Source: Xiphophorus maculatus (taxonomy: Eukaryota; Chordata; Actinopteri; Cyprinodontiformes; Poeciliidae). Taken from it: 64,000 nucleotides of DNA. A model generated the notes under the pieces. That model did no database searches and had not been told where the DNA came from. It worked only from the letters and a program-made list of their open reading frames with translations. The position numbers and the translations under genes are program-made. The stretch covers positions 30,357,213 to 30,421,212 of the forward strand of contig NC_036453.1 of assembly GCF_002775205.1 (NCBI RefSeq), read 5' to 3'. Numbering within the stretch: position 1 is the first letter of the stretch; each line of letters starts with the position of its first letter. This document shows, piece by piece, positions 1 through 11,610 of the stretch.

Positions 1-2404
1 GTCAGTAGAGAAGGTTGAGTTCAATTCTAACCCTGGGTTGAGTTGCAGGGATAGAAAACTGGCTGACCAGGCTGTGAGAAGAAGTTAAACTTTTTTGCAG
101 CGGATGCGTTGCTATCTGCTTCATCAGACCGTGAACTTCAGTTTTCACTGAAACACTTTGCAGCTGAGTGTACAGATACCAGGATGAAGATCAGTAACTC
201 CAAATCTGAAATGTTTTAGAATTTTGTTTGCAATTTTTTCCCATGTAGTGGAATTCCAAAGAGATATTTAAAAGAAAAATAGAATAAGCTGTGTGTAAAA
301 TGCCACTTTTCAAAAAGGATGTCAGTGTATGTTCTGTGGCGAAGACTTATGAGGGGCTGAAACATTAATACATGAAGAGATTAAATAAATCATCCAGGAT
401 AAACATGACATAGTAGAAGAAAATTAAATTTTGCTGGAGAAAGCTGGAAGTTCTGTTTTTTATTCAGACGTAACCATCTGCCCTTTGCAGCAGTAATTTA
501 TTCAGTTTGTGTAAATCAATACCTACTACTGCAGAAGCAGGAAAAGGACAAGACATTTCAGATTTTATACAACCACAAATTGAAATAAATAAACCAGCAG
601 GTGGCATTCTGTTATGTTTATGTCATTACAGTTTCTAAATTAACTGCCATGATCTTTAAATTTTAAAACTAAATGCTCTTGTGCACAAACCTATGTCTGT
701 TTAAATTGTTTTTGTTCTGTGCAAACCCGATTGACCCGAGTTATCTGGAGTCCATCATTGCCCACCATCTCAGGGTCTGACCTCACCGATTCTCCGGAGA
801 TTGAGGTCTAGAGTTAAAGAACAAGATGTTTTCATCCAGCATTCCACGACTGAATGATTCAGAGCTTGATGTATTATGTCAAGCATTTCAAGCCAACGTA
901 TTGGATAATTAATAAATACTGTTGAGGTCTGAATGATTTATCTAGTTTTTTGTTTTGTTCTCCTTTTTCTATCTCAACCTTCCTGACTCCCTCCTTGCTG
1001 TTTTTTTTCTTAGTTTCCTCCTCATCTGGTGAGATACTCCCCATGTTAGGCCCATGAGTTCAACTTCCTCCTCTGTGCTGCTCTGCAGCTGATTTTTCAC
1101 TGCAAGCCAGTACTAACTGTAGTTTGTTGACCTACCTTGGAGGCTTTGGACTCCAATTTACGTCCATGATAACTTATTAGTTTATCGTCATGTTGATCTT
1201 CGTTGCCTGCATTTCCCTCCGTGCAGATTGCACCCAGACTCTCGTCCACTATCCCAGAAGAACATCCTACTTAGTCAACAACATCCAGCAACTGAAAATC
1301 ATGAGAGCGCAACTCAAAGATTGGGGCAGCGTAGAAGCATTGTTCAAACTTTAGATGCAAGAATATCCCAGGTACTCTCGACGTTTCCGTTTTCTCTTCC
1401 CTCTCGAGAGTTGCCGTGTCCTAACCATGAGTCTTTTTGGTGAGATAGTGGAAAATGTGTCTGCTACTTGGGTTAATGCGAGTTCAGTTAGATTATTTGA
1501 AACATCAATTAGCAGTGATTACCCTAAAAATGTAGACAAGTTAATCAGTTTATCGAATTGAATTCATAAATTAGGCAGAAAGAGAAGCAGTCAGATTTTT
1601 CATAGTTCATCCTCTCTTTCAGTCTTTTTGTGCTTCTCTCTTCCTCATGTTCACTCAGCTCTGCCAGAGAACTGCCAGAAACCTCTACAGATAGGTGCAA
1701 CCAGATTTTCTCCATAAAGGCAACACCTGTTTAGTTCCAAGTGTCCTATTTATTGTGGTAATCCATAACCGGTCAACTCGAGTGACTCAGCCAGGACCTT
1801 AAAGTAGCCATTGTGTGCAGGACATCCTGCAAATCAAGCACCTGGAGCTCCAACATTCAAAATGGTCCCTGAACAATCAAACTCTGATTCTCTTTATACC
1901 CGTCTCAAAGTCTTGTGTTTCATCATTTGGGTCTGGTTTAGCTCTGCACTGACATGTGAAAGGAAAGCAGCTGAGCAAACCTCCAGACAGTTTAATCACA
2001 AAATCTTTTGCCTTGGCAGAAAAACAACTTGTGAAAGGAACTTCATTCTTGTCCACAATTAATTAAAAAAGGTTCTTCAAATTGGAGAATCTTTGTTTAA
2101 AACAAGGATCACTTATTTTCACCCTCAGCCTTTTTTGTGAAGGCAGATGATGAGCTTGAAGGAAAAAAAATATAGCATGCAGACACCAAAACTACAATTG
2201 TGTTAAAAAGTTAAGATCTAGTCCCCAGACTAGATCTTAAATCTAGTCTAAATGTCACATTAATTGTGACATTAATGTCATAAATGTCACATTAATTTGG
2301 GGCTTTTATAAATTTATTTGAACTGAATTGTTGTTCCAGTGTGAAATGATGTTACAAGTAGATAATGTTTAGATTTTTTTGTAAATGCTTTTTTTGTATA
2401 TTAT
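1..2404. other. Intergenic, no supported gene
   Basis: No exon chain, RNA gene or intact element could be supported here. Two short overlapping open frames at about 1228-1561 lie behind a splice-acceptor-like stretch (CTCCGTGCAG) but match no family I recognise and contain in-frame stops. The stretch is AT-rich with several AATAAA-like strings. A strong hairpin at 2211-2240 is listed separately. Confidence 0.5.
2211..2240. repeat. Perfect 13-bp-arm hairpin
   Basis: The arm TTAAGATCTAGTC is followed by the loop CCCA and then the exact reverse complement GACTAGATCTTAA. A partial echo (ATCTAGTCTA) and a short direct/inverted run of TGTCACATTAAT units follow at about 2240-2295. It lies between genes and no function is visible. 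It may be a remnant of a terminal inverted repeat or of a template-switch event. Confidence 0.85.
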
Positions 2405-2628
2405 CAGGGGTGTCAAACTCCAGTCCTCAAGGGCCGGCGTCCTGCAACTTTCAGATGTGCCTCTGCTGCACCACCTGAATAGAATAATTAGGTCATTAGC
2501 AAGACTCTGGAGAACTGATCTACACAAGGAGGAGGTAATTAAGCCATTTCATTCCAGTGTTTTATACCTGTGGCACATCTAAAAACTGCAGGACAGCAGC
2601 CCTTGAGGACTGGAGTTTGACACCTGTG
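2405..2628. mobile_element. Non-autonomous hAT-like element, 224 bp
   Basis: The element starts CAGGGGTGTCAAACTCCAGT and ends with the inverted counterpart CTGGAGTTTGACACCTGTG, giving terminal inverted repeats of about 25-40 bp with a few mismatches. It has no transposase. A copy of the same family and the same 224-bp length is at 37325-37548, where an 8-bp target duplication survives. Flanking duplication is not clear here, so this copy is older. The short open frame inside it is not a gene. Confidence 0.8.
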
Positions 2629-2820
2629 ATTTAATTGGAACCCAAGTTTTCAAACTGAACACTCAGACTTTAATATTTACATACATTCACCCAAAAATCT
2701 CAAGGCCAAGGCTGAAATGGACACAGACTGGAGAACAACTTGTTGGAAGCAGAGATCAGTGAATGCACCATAAACAATTGTTGCCAAGTCATAACAGCAA
2801 CTCTTTGGTGTGAAGCTGTT

Positions 2821-2857
2821 ACTTTTTTAAGACTTTGGTGCAAAGTCTTAAAAAAGT
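2821..2857. repeat. Perfect 16-bp-arm hairpin
   Basis: The arm ACTTTTTTAAGACTTT, loop GGTGC and arm AAAGTCTTAAAAAAGT pair without a mismatch. The sequence is A/T-rich, intergenic and in no recognised repeat. A weaker inverted repeat (GACCAATAG ... CTATTGGTC) follows at about 3127-3161. Confidence 0.9.
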
Positions 2858-3540
2858 CTTTGAAGATTTTTTTGATAACAAATTTTGCTGGATGAGAAAT
2901 TGCCCCAAAAGTCATTGCGATAAATGATAATATTGTCTTGAGACCATTTTCAAGTACCGTAGTATAAGTAATGCAAGAACGCATTCTCAAAGATCAAACT
3001 CTAAATTCCGAGGAACATATAACACTGGAACTGGAAAACATTTAAAATAAGTAAACGGAATCAACAAATAAAATGAATTACAAAGTCTCTGAAAACAAAT
3101 TGTCCTTCAAAAAAGGCCTAGTTGAGACCAATAGATCAGATTCAGTCTGACCTATTGGTCAAACAAAAGTAGAAAGAGAGAACAAAGGGAAAAACGATAA
3201 ATTATGAAAATGGAAATTAATGAGCTCATTTTAATTTATCATGCAATTAATTGATTTATTGCTTATTGAGACAGGCCTAGTCAGGGGAAGCATAAAGATT
3301 TAAGAAGCTCCTGAAAAGGACTGTTTCCTACATGTTGCAGATGATAGTTATTGGTAACTTGTGTGGCACTCAACTGATTATATGCCCCATTTACACTGCG
3401 TAAACTGATGCAGGGTTTTTCAAAATGTCCTCCCTTCTCCAAACTAAATAGTTGGTTTAATATGAATCTTGACCGCTTCTCCTCCAAGACTGTCCCGCTT
3501 TCAGATGAGTTTGTGTGAGCTCTAACCAAATTCATGAATT

Positions 3541-5570
3541 TTTGTGTTCGAAACAGAACCTCAGTATCAGATTCATGGGAAATGGATACAATCTACTTTT
3601 CCAACTTCCGAGATAAATATAAAAAGAAATCAGGCAGTCGAACTGCTGCTTAAAACAAACAGTGTACACTTCAAACATAATGGCAACTCTGGTAAACTGT
3701 TGGCACACCAACTGTGGCAGACCGTCTCATCCAAAAATCGCCACATCCTCAGGCACTACGAAGATGTGGCATTGAAAAGATCAACATGGAAATTAAGAAT
3801 TACGATTACTTCTTATACTCATCAGAAGTGAATTCAGGGAAGGAGAACTTCGATAGCTTTTACTCCTGGTTGAAAATCCCTCAAGTCAACTAAAATACAG
3901 CCAAAGAATTAGAAACCCAAATAACTACTACAGAACTTTTTTACTGCCCTTAAAGCAATACAATCTGGCAAATATCCGGGACCAGATGGCTTCTCGGTAG
4001 AGTTTTATAGGTGCTTTCAAAACAAACTCGCCCTAGTTCTTATTGAGATGTTCAATAAATCCTTTATGGTCTGTAAACTGCCACCATCATTAAACCAGGC
4101 ATCGATCTCTCTTATTCTAAAAAAGATAAGGACCCGCTTAGCTGCTCATCTTACAGTCCCATTAGCCTAATAGATGTAGACTTTAAACTCTTGACCAAGA
4201 TGCTTGTCCTTTGTCTGGAAATAATTAGGCAGAATTTCTACTGACCAAATGGGGTTAATTAAAAATAGATATTTGCTTTTTTAATTCAAGACAATTCTTT
4301 AACACCATTTACAATCTCCCAGTAACAATTTTACCTCAAGCAGTTACATCTTCGGACGCAGAGAACGTGTTCAACGCAGTCGAATGCCTTCTCTGCGTTA
4401 TTTTATACTTTGGAGAAATTTGGCTTTTGGGATTATTTTAATTTCTTGAGTGAAGTTTTTATACCCATCACCCTCTGCCTCAGTAAGAATAACTAATAAT
4501 CTTATTTTCCTTCTTATTGCTCCGCACCTCAAGGCTGCCCCCTAAGCCCCTCTTATTTGCTGCAGTGATTGAGCCTCTTTCCATTGCAATTTGCAGCTAT
4601 TTGCAAATAAAGGACATTGCATGTTATGCACAAGAACTAAAAGTATTGTTATATGCAGATGATCTCATTTATTTATCATTGACTTCTCTATAACATTTCC
4701 TGGTGCACTTTCCATTTGTCAATCATTTAGATCCATATCTGGTTACAAATTAAATTTAGACAAAAGTGAGTTCCTTACTCTTACTAAGGAAACACACAAA
4801 TATTTATTTTATACTCCATCATTTAAGGTTGTCCATCATGATCTAAAATATCTCAGGATTCAAGTCACTCCTAAATTAAAATATTACATCGCCAGTTGGT
4901 CCATTCTTAATTTGACATCAGCTACTTGGATTAATTGCATCAAGGTGAATATTTCTCTTATCGGTTTCAGTGTGTTTCCTGACACAAACCTTTTTCTGTA
5001 AGTTAGATAATATTGTGGATATTATTGAGACTCCAAAAATATGCAGTGGCCAAAGAACATAAGAGTTACGGGTCTATCCAATCAACCAATCTTAAAATAA
5101 TTACATTTTGCCTACTGGCTGTCAATTTCCCTCACCCGTCTGGTTAACCATGGAACAAGCTTCCTGAACAAGTAAGCCAGACTCTCTTGCTTTTAGTTTA
5201 TTCGCCCCTCAAGTCCTCTCTCAAAGATTATACTAAAATATGGGATTGTAAAGATGACAATAACATTTGAAATCAGTTTAGGTGTTTCTTTAGCTTTCAG
5301 GTATTGATAACTTTGCATCATTTGACTTTTGAGATGCCTACAGATATGTAGTTTTTTTGCAAATGCGGTTCTTCAGTTTCCTTCTTTGCCATCCAACGAC
5401 TCCTTTTGAAGCCTGTACCTACTCCAAAGGGTTTGATGGTTTCATTTATTGATCAGATTCCTTCACTTCAATTGTCCTCTTTGCACTGCACTCATTTAAA
5501 TCATTCGAGGAAGATCTGGATTTGAGTGAGGCCGATACCAGATGCAAACACTGCATTGTATGAGGCAACT
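3541..5570 (+). mobile_element. Decayed L1/Tx1-type LINE remnant
   Basis: Conceptual translation in shifting frames gives non-LTR retrotransposon segments in the right order. First, at about 3640-3760, is a linker region of the LLKTNSVHFKHNGNSGKLLA type. Next, at about 3950-4240, is a reverse-transcriptase palm region with SGKYPGPDGFSVEFYR, PSLNQASISLILKK and SYSPISLIDVDFKLL. Then comes GCPLSPLLFAAVIEPL at about 4530. The catalytic YADD motif is at 4652-4663, followed by SGYKLNLDKSEFLTLT and KYLRIQVTPKL near 4740-4880. Stops and frameshifts are numerous, so it cannot encode a working enzyme. The endonuclease is not seen, so it is probably 5'-truncated. Motif wording resembles the L1/Tx1 clade of fish LINEs; the exact family needs a library search. 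Confidence 0.8.
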
Positions 5571-8500
5571 CCTACTGCAACATTAGCCGTGTTTCCATTA
5601 CACATATGTGTAAATCTCCGTCTATGTTCTGCTGATGTCGAAAAAAAATTTTCACAATTGTGGCGTTTCCATTAATAAACTAACCCCACAAGTTCTAACT
5701 GTAAATAGCTGACAGCAGCATTATTTTGATGGTATAGTCAATTGCAGCATTATTTTATACTTGATCGATTAATGTATTTTAGATTTGTGGTATTTTTTTA
5801 TCCCCTTTTTTATCCCCCCCAAGTTTGGCTTCAATAAGGAGACTGATGGGAAAAAAAAAAAAAGCTAATGTTTATTTGACAGGAAACAATACCGTTGACT
5901 GTTAGTAAGAGTCAACTTGATTTATTCCCAAGAAGCAGGCTTCTGAAAGCAATTCAGATGAGCCATTGCTGTTTAACCACAAAGGGGCCCCTCCGGTAAT
6001 CAAACACGGCAGGTTGGAGAAACAATTTATTAGTACTGCTTACATGTGAGGCTGTCCATGTTCAGGGCTTTCTGCATTTATCAATCCGTTTCCAAAATCT
6101 GAAATATATGACAAAGCGCCGTTAGGTGCTTTGTTTCCCAAAATAGCAGAATCTCTCGTTTGCTTCTTTTTTGTGGCAGGAAGCAACAGATTGTCCCTGG
6201 AAATCAGATGGGACTGTCATTTTTATGCACCACAGCAAGGAGCAGAGCTAGAAAAGAGATGATGAAATACTCTAGGTCTAAAACATGCCACTAATTGATG
6301 CATGTTTACATAGACAAAAGGTTTTCTTTGCCCTTTTCCTTGTTACATCAGTGGTTGTAAGAAAGCATCAGAAAACTCCCTCAGCACCTTACTGAAAAGT
6401 TAGGTGGATCATGTAAAACCAATTCTGAATACACCATGAATACTACTAACTATAATTGCTTTTTTCCTTACAGGTTATCTGTTTTGTCATTAAAACGATG
6501 CATCCGATTTTTAATACGGTTAGAGCTCTGCATTATTAGCATTTTCCTTAAGTCACCCATTTTCTGTTTCCATCAACAACTCTTGACCTTCTTCCTTAAA
6601 GCCTTTTTACAGCCTTCTTTCCCCTGCCATTTCAGTTGTGGGTGTTTACGGTGCTTTTCAAGCGTCATTGAGCAAAATACTCCATCTCAGAGAATGCAAC
6701 ACGCGCCGCAGCAAAGAATGAAAATAATCAGTACGAGCAAATTTGTCACAGTTCTAATTTAGACTCTCACCACATCCAAAAAAAAAAAAAAAGCACCACA
6801 GATATGAAGATCAAATTCAAGATATTTATCAGGTTTTTCAGGATGATGCTGCAGGACAGTTGTGCAGTTTGGAGTTTTTATTTTAAGCAATAGGGTCTCT
6901 TGCAGACAAACTCTGCCTAAAAGCAAACTAAATATGAGCAAAACAAAATTTTTAAAAGTGTAGCTGGTTCCAGTTTAGGCTTATACCAAGGTTCTTTTTG
7001 CCTGTTTGTGAATATGACAACCAAACACACAGAATTATATTTAAATAAAAAGTTTAGAAATGCATAACTAACTTTGTTCAGCTTTAACCCTATTTTTCAC
7101 CCTAAGGGAATGTTACATTTATTAACAAGTAATAGGTTAGGCTAAGCATCCATTCAGCAGCTGTGCCCCACAGTCATAAAACTTAGATGAAAATTAAATG
7201 GCTCAATGGGATCTGCCTGACAAAAAAAAATGAGTATCTCTGTGCATGCTTCGAGAGCCATGAATTATTCGTCTGATACACTTCAAAGCCTTCAGCAGTA
7301 TAAAGGGATCTGTGATTTTTTTTTTTAATTTATGTTCCCATTGTTCAATGTAGTTCAAAGTATCTCGTAAAATATCTTTGTTGCAGTTTCAGCACTTAAT
7401 GAATTTTTGATGCAACTTTCTTCTCAGAAACCTCTCAAACTGAGCCAAGCAAGATCATCTACAGGCTTGTCACAAATGGTTCATTTTCTTCCAAAAGAAG
7501 ACAAATCCTCATTAGATTATATTCACCATGTTGCATAAACATGTATTCTCTATTTGCATGTATGGCTGTAATTATGTACTCTGTGTACTTGTACCTTGGT
7601 GAATGCAATTTCAGTTTTGTTCAAATATTGTACCTAAGCACCAGGTGTTCCTGAGTAAAAAATATCTATTAAAATCTTGCCTAGATAAAACTAAAAGTGT
7701 TGTGGAAGTAAGTGGACAGTCAAAAATAATTACCTTTAGCTGGTAGCTCTTTCGCTGGTTTGGATGAATGCTCGGACTCACTGTGAAGCAGGACAATAAA
7801 ATCTCTACAGCTTTCTTTCTAGTAAACACCTGTCATGATTTATGCTGCTCCTCAGCTCGCAGCCCCTCCTTTACCTGCTGATTAGCTCATTGCTCTCAGG
7901 TGTGTCTATGCTCCTCCTGATTGCTGATGGCTCTTAGCTGTGCTGCTACCCATATAATCTCTTGCTCTCTACTCAGTGTGAGTGTATCTGTTTTCATTCT
8001 TGTCTCAGCCTCTCAGTGGACCATGGCCATGCCTCTTGTACCTTGAGTGATTCTGTCTTTGACTTTGAAACCCCACTTATGTCTTAGGATTCTGATAGCT
8101 TCGGTAAAGACTTTGGGTTTATTCTGCCTCTCCCGCCTCCCTTTTCTGACCTGGACCATTCCTCTCACTAATGCTTTTTGGATTTTGTATTTCCTCTGTC
8201 TCTTATATGGAGGTATATTTGATGCAGAAGTATTTGATTTGGACAATAAATAATACCGCCAGGTGTAGTGAAATACCTAAAACACAAAGTCTCTTATTGT
8301 TTTCAAGAATTTTGCTAAAAACTGGCATGCATTTGGAATTGTTTCTCCATTTCATCCACCTTGAAAAAGTCTCAAGCTGCATCTGAAGAAACACAATCCC
8401 AGAACACAATGCTGCCACCACCATATTTCACTGTGGATATGGTGTTCTTTTATTGATCTTTGGTTTTTCCAGTTTTGCAACTGAACCCCTATAAGAGCCA

Positions 8501-11426
8501 AGAGATTATCAGACCCTAATTGAAGTCAGACTTTCAGTCCCAGACCTGGTCAGTCTTTCCATGGGAAGTTGTGAAAGTCTTAATTGACACTGAATTTGAG
8601 TACAACAGGAAGACAAACAACAGATTTGGCATGTTCAGTTCAACCATTTATGTTCTGGCAATAAAGTTTTCTTTTAACTATTCTTTTGGGAAATTGAATA
8701 AACAGCAAACATGTTAGAAATAGATGCACTACTTGAGTAGTTAAGGACATAAAAGATGAATAAAACGAATTAAATTGATTTGTGAGTGTTGCATGAATGC
8801 TCTGACCCCAGCTTGAAATGAAATGGAACAAACTTGAATAGTTTCTTCTTTTTCTAGTTCATCCAAGGACAAGTACAATAAAAGGAATTTCAGTATTATG
8901 ACATTTGTAGCAAGAACAATGATTTACAGCATTTGTGTCTGGAGGAAGTTTAAGAATTATAAAAATCCGAAAGAAGTAAATCATAGAAATGAAAAACAAT
9001 AGAACAAATAAGTAAAAGTAATAAGTGCATGTTTCTAAAATGAAACTATTGGAATAGCTTTAAAAATGTTATTCAATAGTCATTTAAGTTGTCCAATCAT
9101 TTAAGAAAAGCAATAGATTACATGTGATGCAAACACTAAATAGATATTTTATCATAGATTCTAATTCTGACATACATAGTATTAATTACAAACATACCAA
9201 CATGTCTTTTTTAAATACCTTGAATATTTCCTAGACACAGAAACTACGAGGTGAAAAGTAAATTGTCTAGGCTCATATGACGTTTTCTAAAAATGTGAAA
9301 AGAAAGAAAATTAATTAAATAAATTGCTTGTACAGGTGCAGTAGTGAAATTCAATTGCTGTTAATTTTATTTAGTTACAGTTTATATAATCACCTAACAT
9401 AATGTTGCATATAAAAGAAAGCAACAGTTGCTAGAAGGGCTTTTAGTCTAAGCTTTATTAGGAAATCTATTCTCTATTTCTGCTTTTTGAATTATTCTTT
9501 CAAGTATTTGCTGTAAATACGATGAATTTGGCTAATAATCATTTTACTTATGATTTAAAGAATTATTTATTAAAAACCAGATTTTTTTAATAATCCAAAC
9601 TGACCTTAATTACCCATGATGAACTTAAAGAAAAAAAAATATTAATGAAGAGGAGTTTGTCTTAATTTGGGGAAGGAGTTCTTTTGCTTTCGAGGACGTT
9701 TTCCATTTTATTTTGCTCTTATCAAAGCTAATGCTTGCACACAACAATAAATATAGCTGCACATAATATATAGCATGAAGATTTCTTTTTAAGGTTAGTC
9801 AGACTAGTGGAATAGTGGAATATTGGAATCCTCCTGCCTCTGACCCGTATAGATCTCTCTGACAGATCCATTACAAACTACCCATAAACAGACACACACG
9901 CGCACAAACACACATTTGGGTTTTACCTGAACTGAATGTGGTATAGTTGTCATAAATAGTCTGTTCTGTAATTTAAGCAATCGGTCACCAAGACATTTTC
10001 AATTATTAACTTTTTGCTCTTTTTACTTGATAGATGATTAATTCGAGTAAAAAAGCAGATTATAATGTTTGGCATTTTATTGGTTTATCGGGGCAAAGTT
10101 TAAAGCTTCATTATAAATTGGGTCAGTTTAGTCAAAAAGGAGAATATCGATTATAACATTAGGTGTGGCAAATCTTTCAACTCTCTCAGTTCTTCCTAAA
10201 CTGTTAATAAAAACAGAAATAAAACTCAGACTCAGTTATTTAGAGACCATTGACAAAACTGGACAAAGAAGGGGCACAAAGGAGGAGGAGCAGCTCTAAG
10301 CAGTTACAGCTCAAGCATTAACTCCCTAACTGCTTTCTTGACAAACTGCAGAGGTATCACTGAGGCTGACAATGACAGAAAGCACCAAAGTGCCTTTGAA
10401 GCCTTGCTGCAGTAATAATGGTTCAGGAACACGCTGAACCATCTTTTCATGAGGTTTGTAAGGCTACAGGAAAAGATAAAAGGGAAGTTTAATGATATGT
10501 GTGGAGTTGAATGCTATGCCTACAGCTGAATCTTGATTCAAAACCAAAGATTTACTTTCCCAACTCAGGGACAGGGAAGAGTAAAACAGCTATTTCTGTA
10601 CTGCTTAATCTCGTATAGAGCTGATTTATGTAAAGCCAATCAAACTGATATCGAAACTTATTGTATGGCTCTAACTCCCTTGATGACGTGATAGAGGAAA
10701 ATACAGGAAGAAATTCAGCTTATACATTCTTATTGTGTTTGCTAAATAAAATGATAGATGTCCTAGTTGAGGTATTTACACCCCACCCTTGAGCAATGCT
10801 GGGAGGGATAAAGGAAAGTACTGGAAAAAACCCCAAAACATTTTAACTTTGCCAAGGGATGAGTACATTTTTGAGCTATCATCAAACTGTTTGAATGGTC
10901 AAACAAGTAGAAGATGAGATCAAAGCAGCATTCCTCACTGTAACAAATCAAAGTTTATACTGAAACCAAGTTTTAAATGCATTGTTTTAATTTAAACATC
11001 ATGCTTAAGCAGGGTTTAGGGTTGGGGTTTCAAAGACAAGGAGGGTTTGGCAGAGTAGGCATGTGTCTGCGCTGCTGACCATCTTCAGAGATTATTGAGC
11101 GAGACGCGAGTTCAACCTGCACAGGTGAACAGTCCATCACATGAGGATGCAGAAATTAACAGAACAAAGAACCACCCTTGCACAGAATTAATGTATAGAT
11201 GAAAAGCATCAGTTTAGAAAAGAAAATCAACTAGACAATGTCTTTTGACCCACCCAGAGAACGCACAATGAGAACATTCTTACTACAAGGCAACAGCGCT
11301 AACAGTTACGTTGCTATGCAACCCAGAGTGCCATCATGATTTTAAAGGGTGATCCTTATTACCTAACAAGTTATTTAAGCTTCACATCATGTTATAATGT
11401 TATGCGCTCATGAAAAACATACCTGG
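5571..11426. other. Intergenic with repeat debris
   Basis: No gene was recognised. About 8400-8440 reads like the inverse of the Tc1 transposase stretch that encodes a GGGSIMLWG-type motif (CCACCACCATATTTCACTGTG), so it is probably a minus-strand Tc1/mariner remnant. About 7828-8260 has C/T-rich, fish-repeat-like text but I could not assign it. The remainder is AT-rich and unremarkable. Confidence 0.4.
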
Positions 11427-11610
11427 GGATGTGCTGTGGTGGTGCAGGGGTTAAGTGCAACCCACATATGGAGGCCTTAGTCCTTGACGTGGCTGTCGCA
11501 GGTTCGATTCCCGGCCTGGTGACCTTTGCCGCATGTCTTCCCCTTCTCTCATTACCCACTTTCCTGTCAAATAAAGGCCACTAGAGCCAATATAACCTTA
11601 AAAAATATAT
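11427..11610 (+). mobile_element. tRNA-derived SINE
   Basis: The head has an A-box-like GTGGTGCAGGGGTTAAG and a canonical B box, GGTTCGATTCC, at about 11501-11511. The tRNA-unrelated body GACCTTTGCCGCATGTCTTCC, a pyrimidine-rich stretch and CAAATAAAGGC follow, then an A/T tail. This is the arrangement of an abundant percomorph SINE. ATACCTGG occurs immediately before (11419-11426) and after (11611-11618), consistent with a target-site duplication. It is transcribed by RNA polymerase III if active, and mobilised by a partner LINE. Confidence 0.85.

Noticed and set aside
2821-2857. microRNA precursor
   Set aside because: The stem is only 16 bp and A/T-rich, too short for a Drosha substrate, and there is no known microRNA seed I recognise.
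3544-3831. 95-residue open frame as a gene
   Set aside because: It is a piece of the decayed LINE that continues to about 5570.
8013-8246. 77-residue basic minus-strand open frame
   Set aside because: It lies in repeat-like pyrimidine-rich DNA; no homology, splice or promoter support.
11427-11610. Functional tRNA gene
   Set aside because: It has A- and B-box-like sequences but no complete cloverleaf, and carries a SINE body with flanking duplications.
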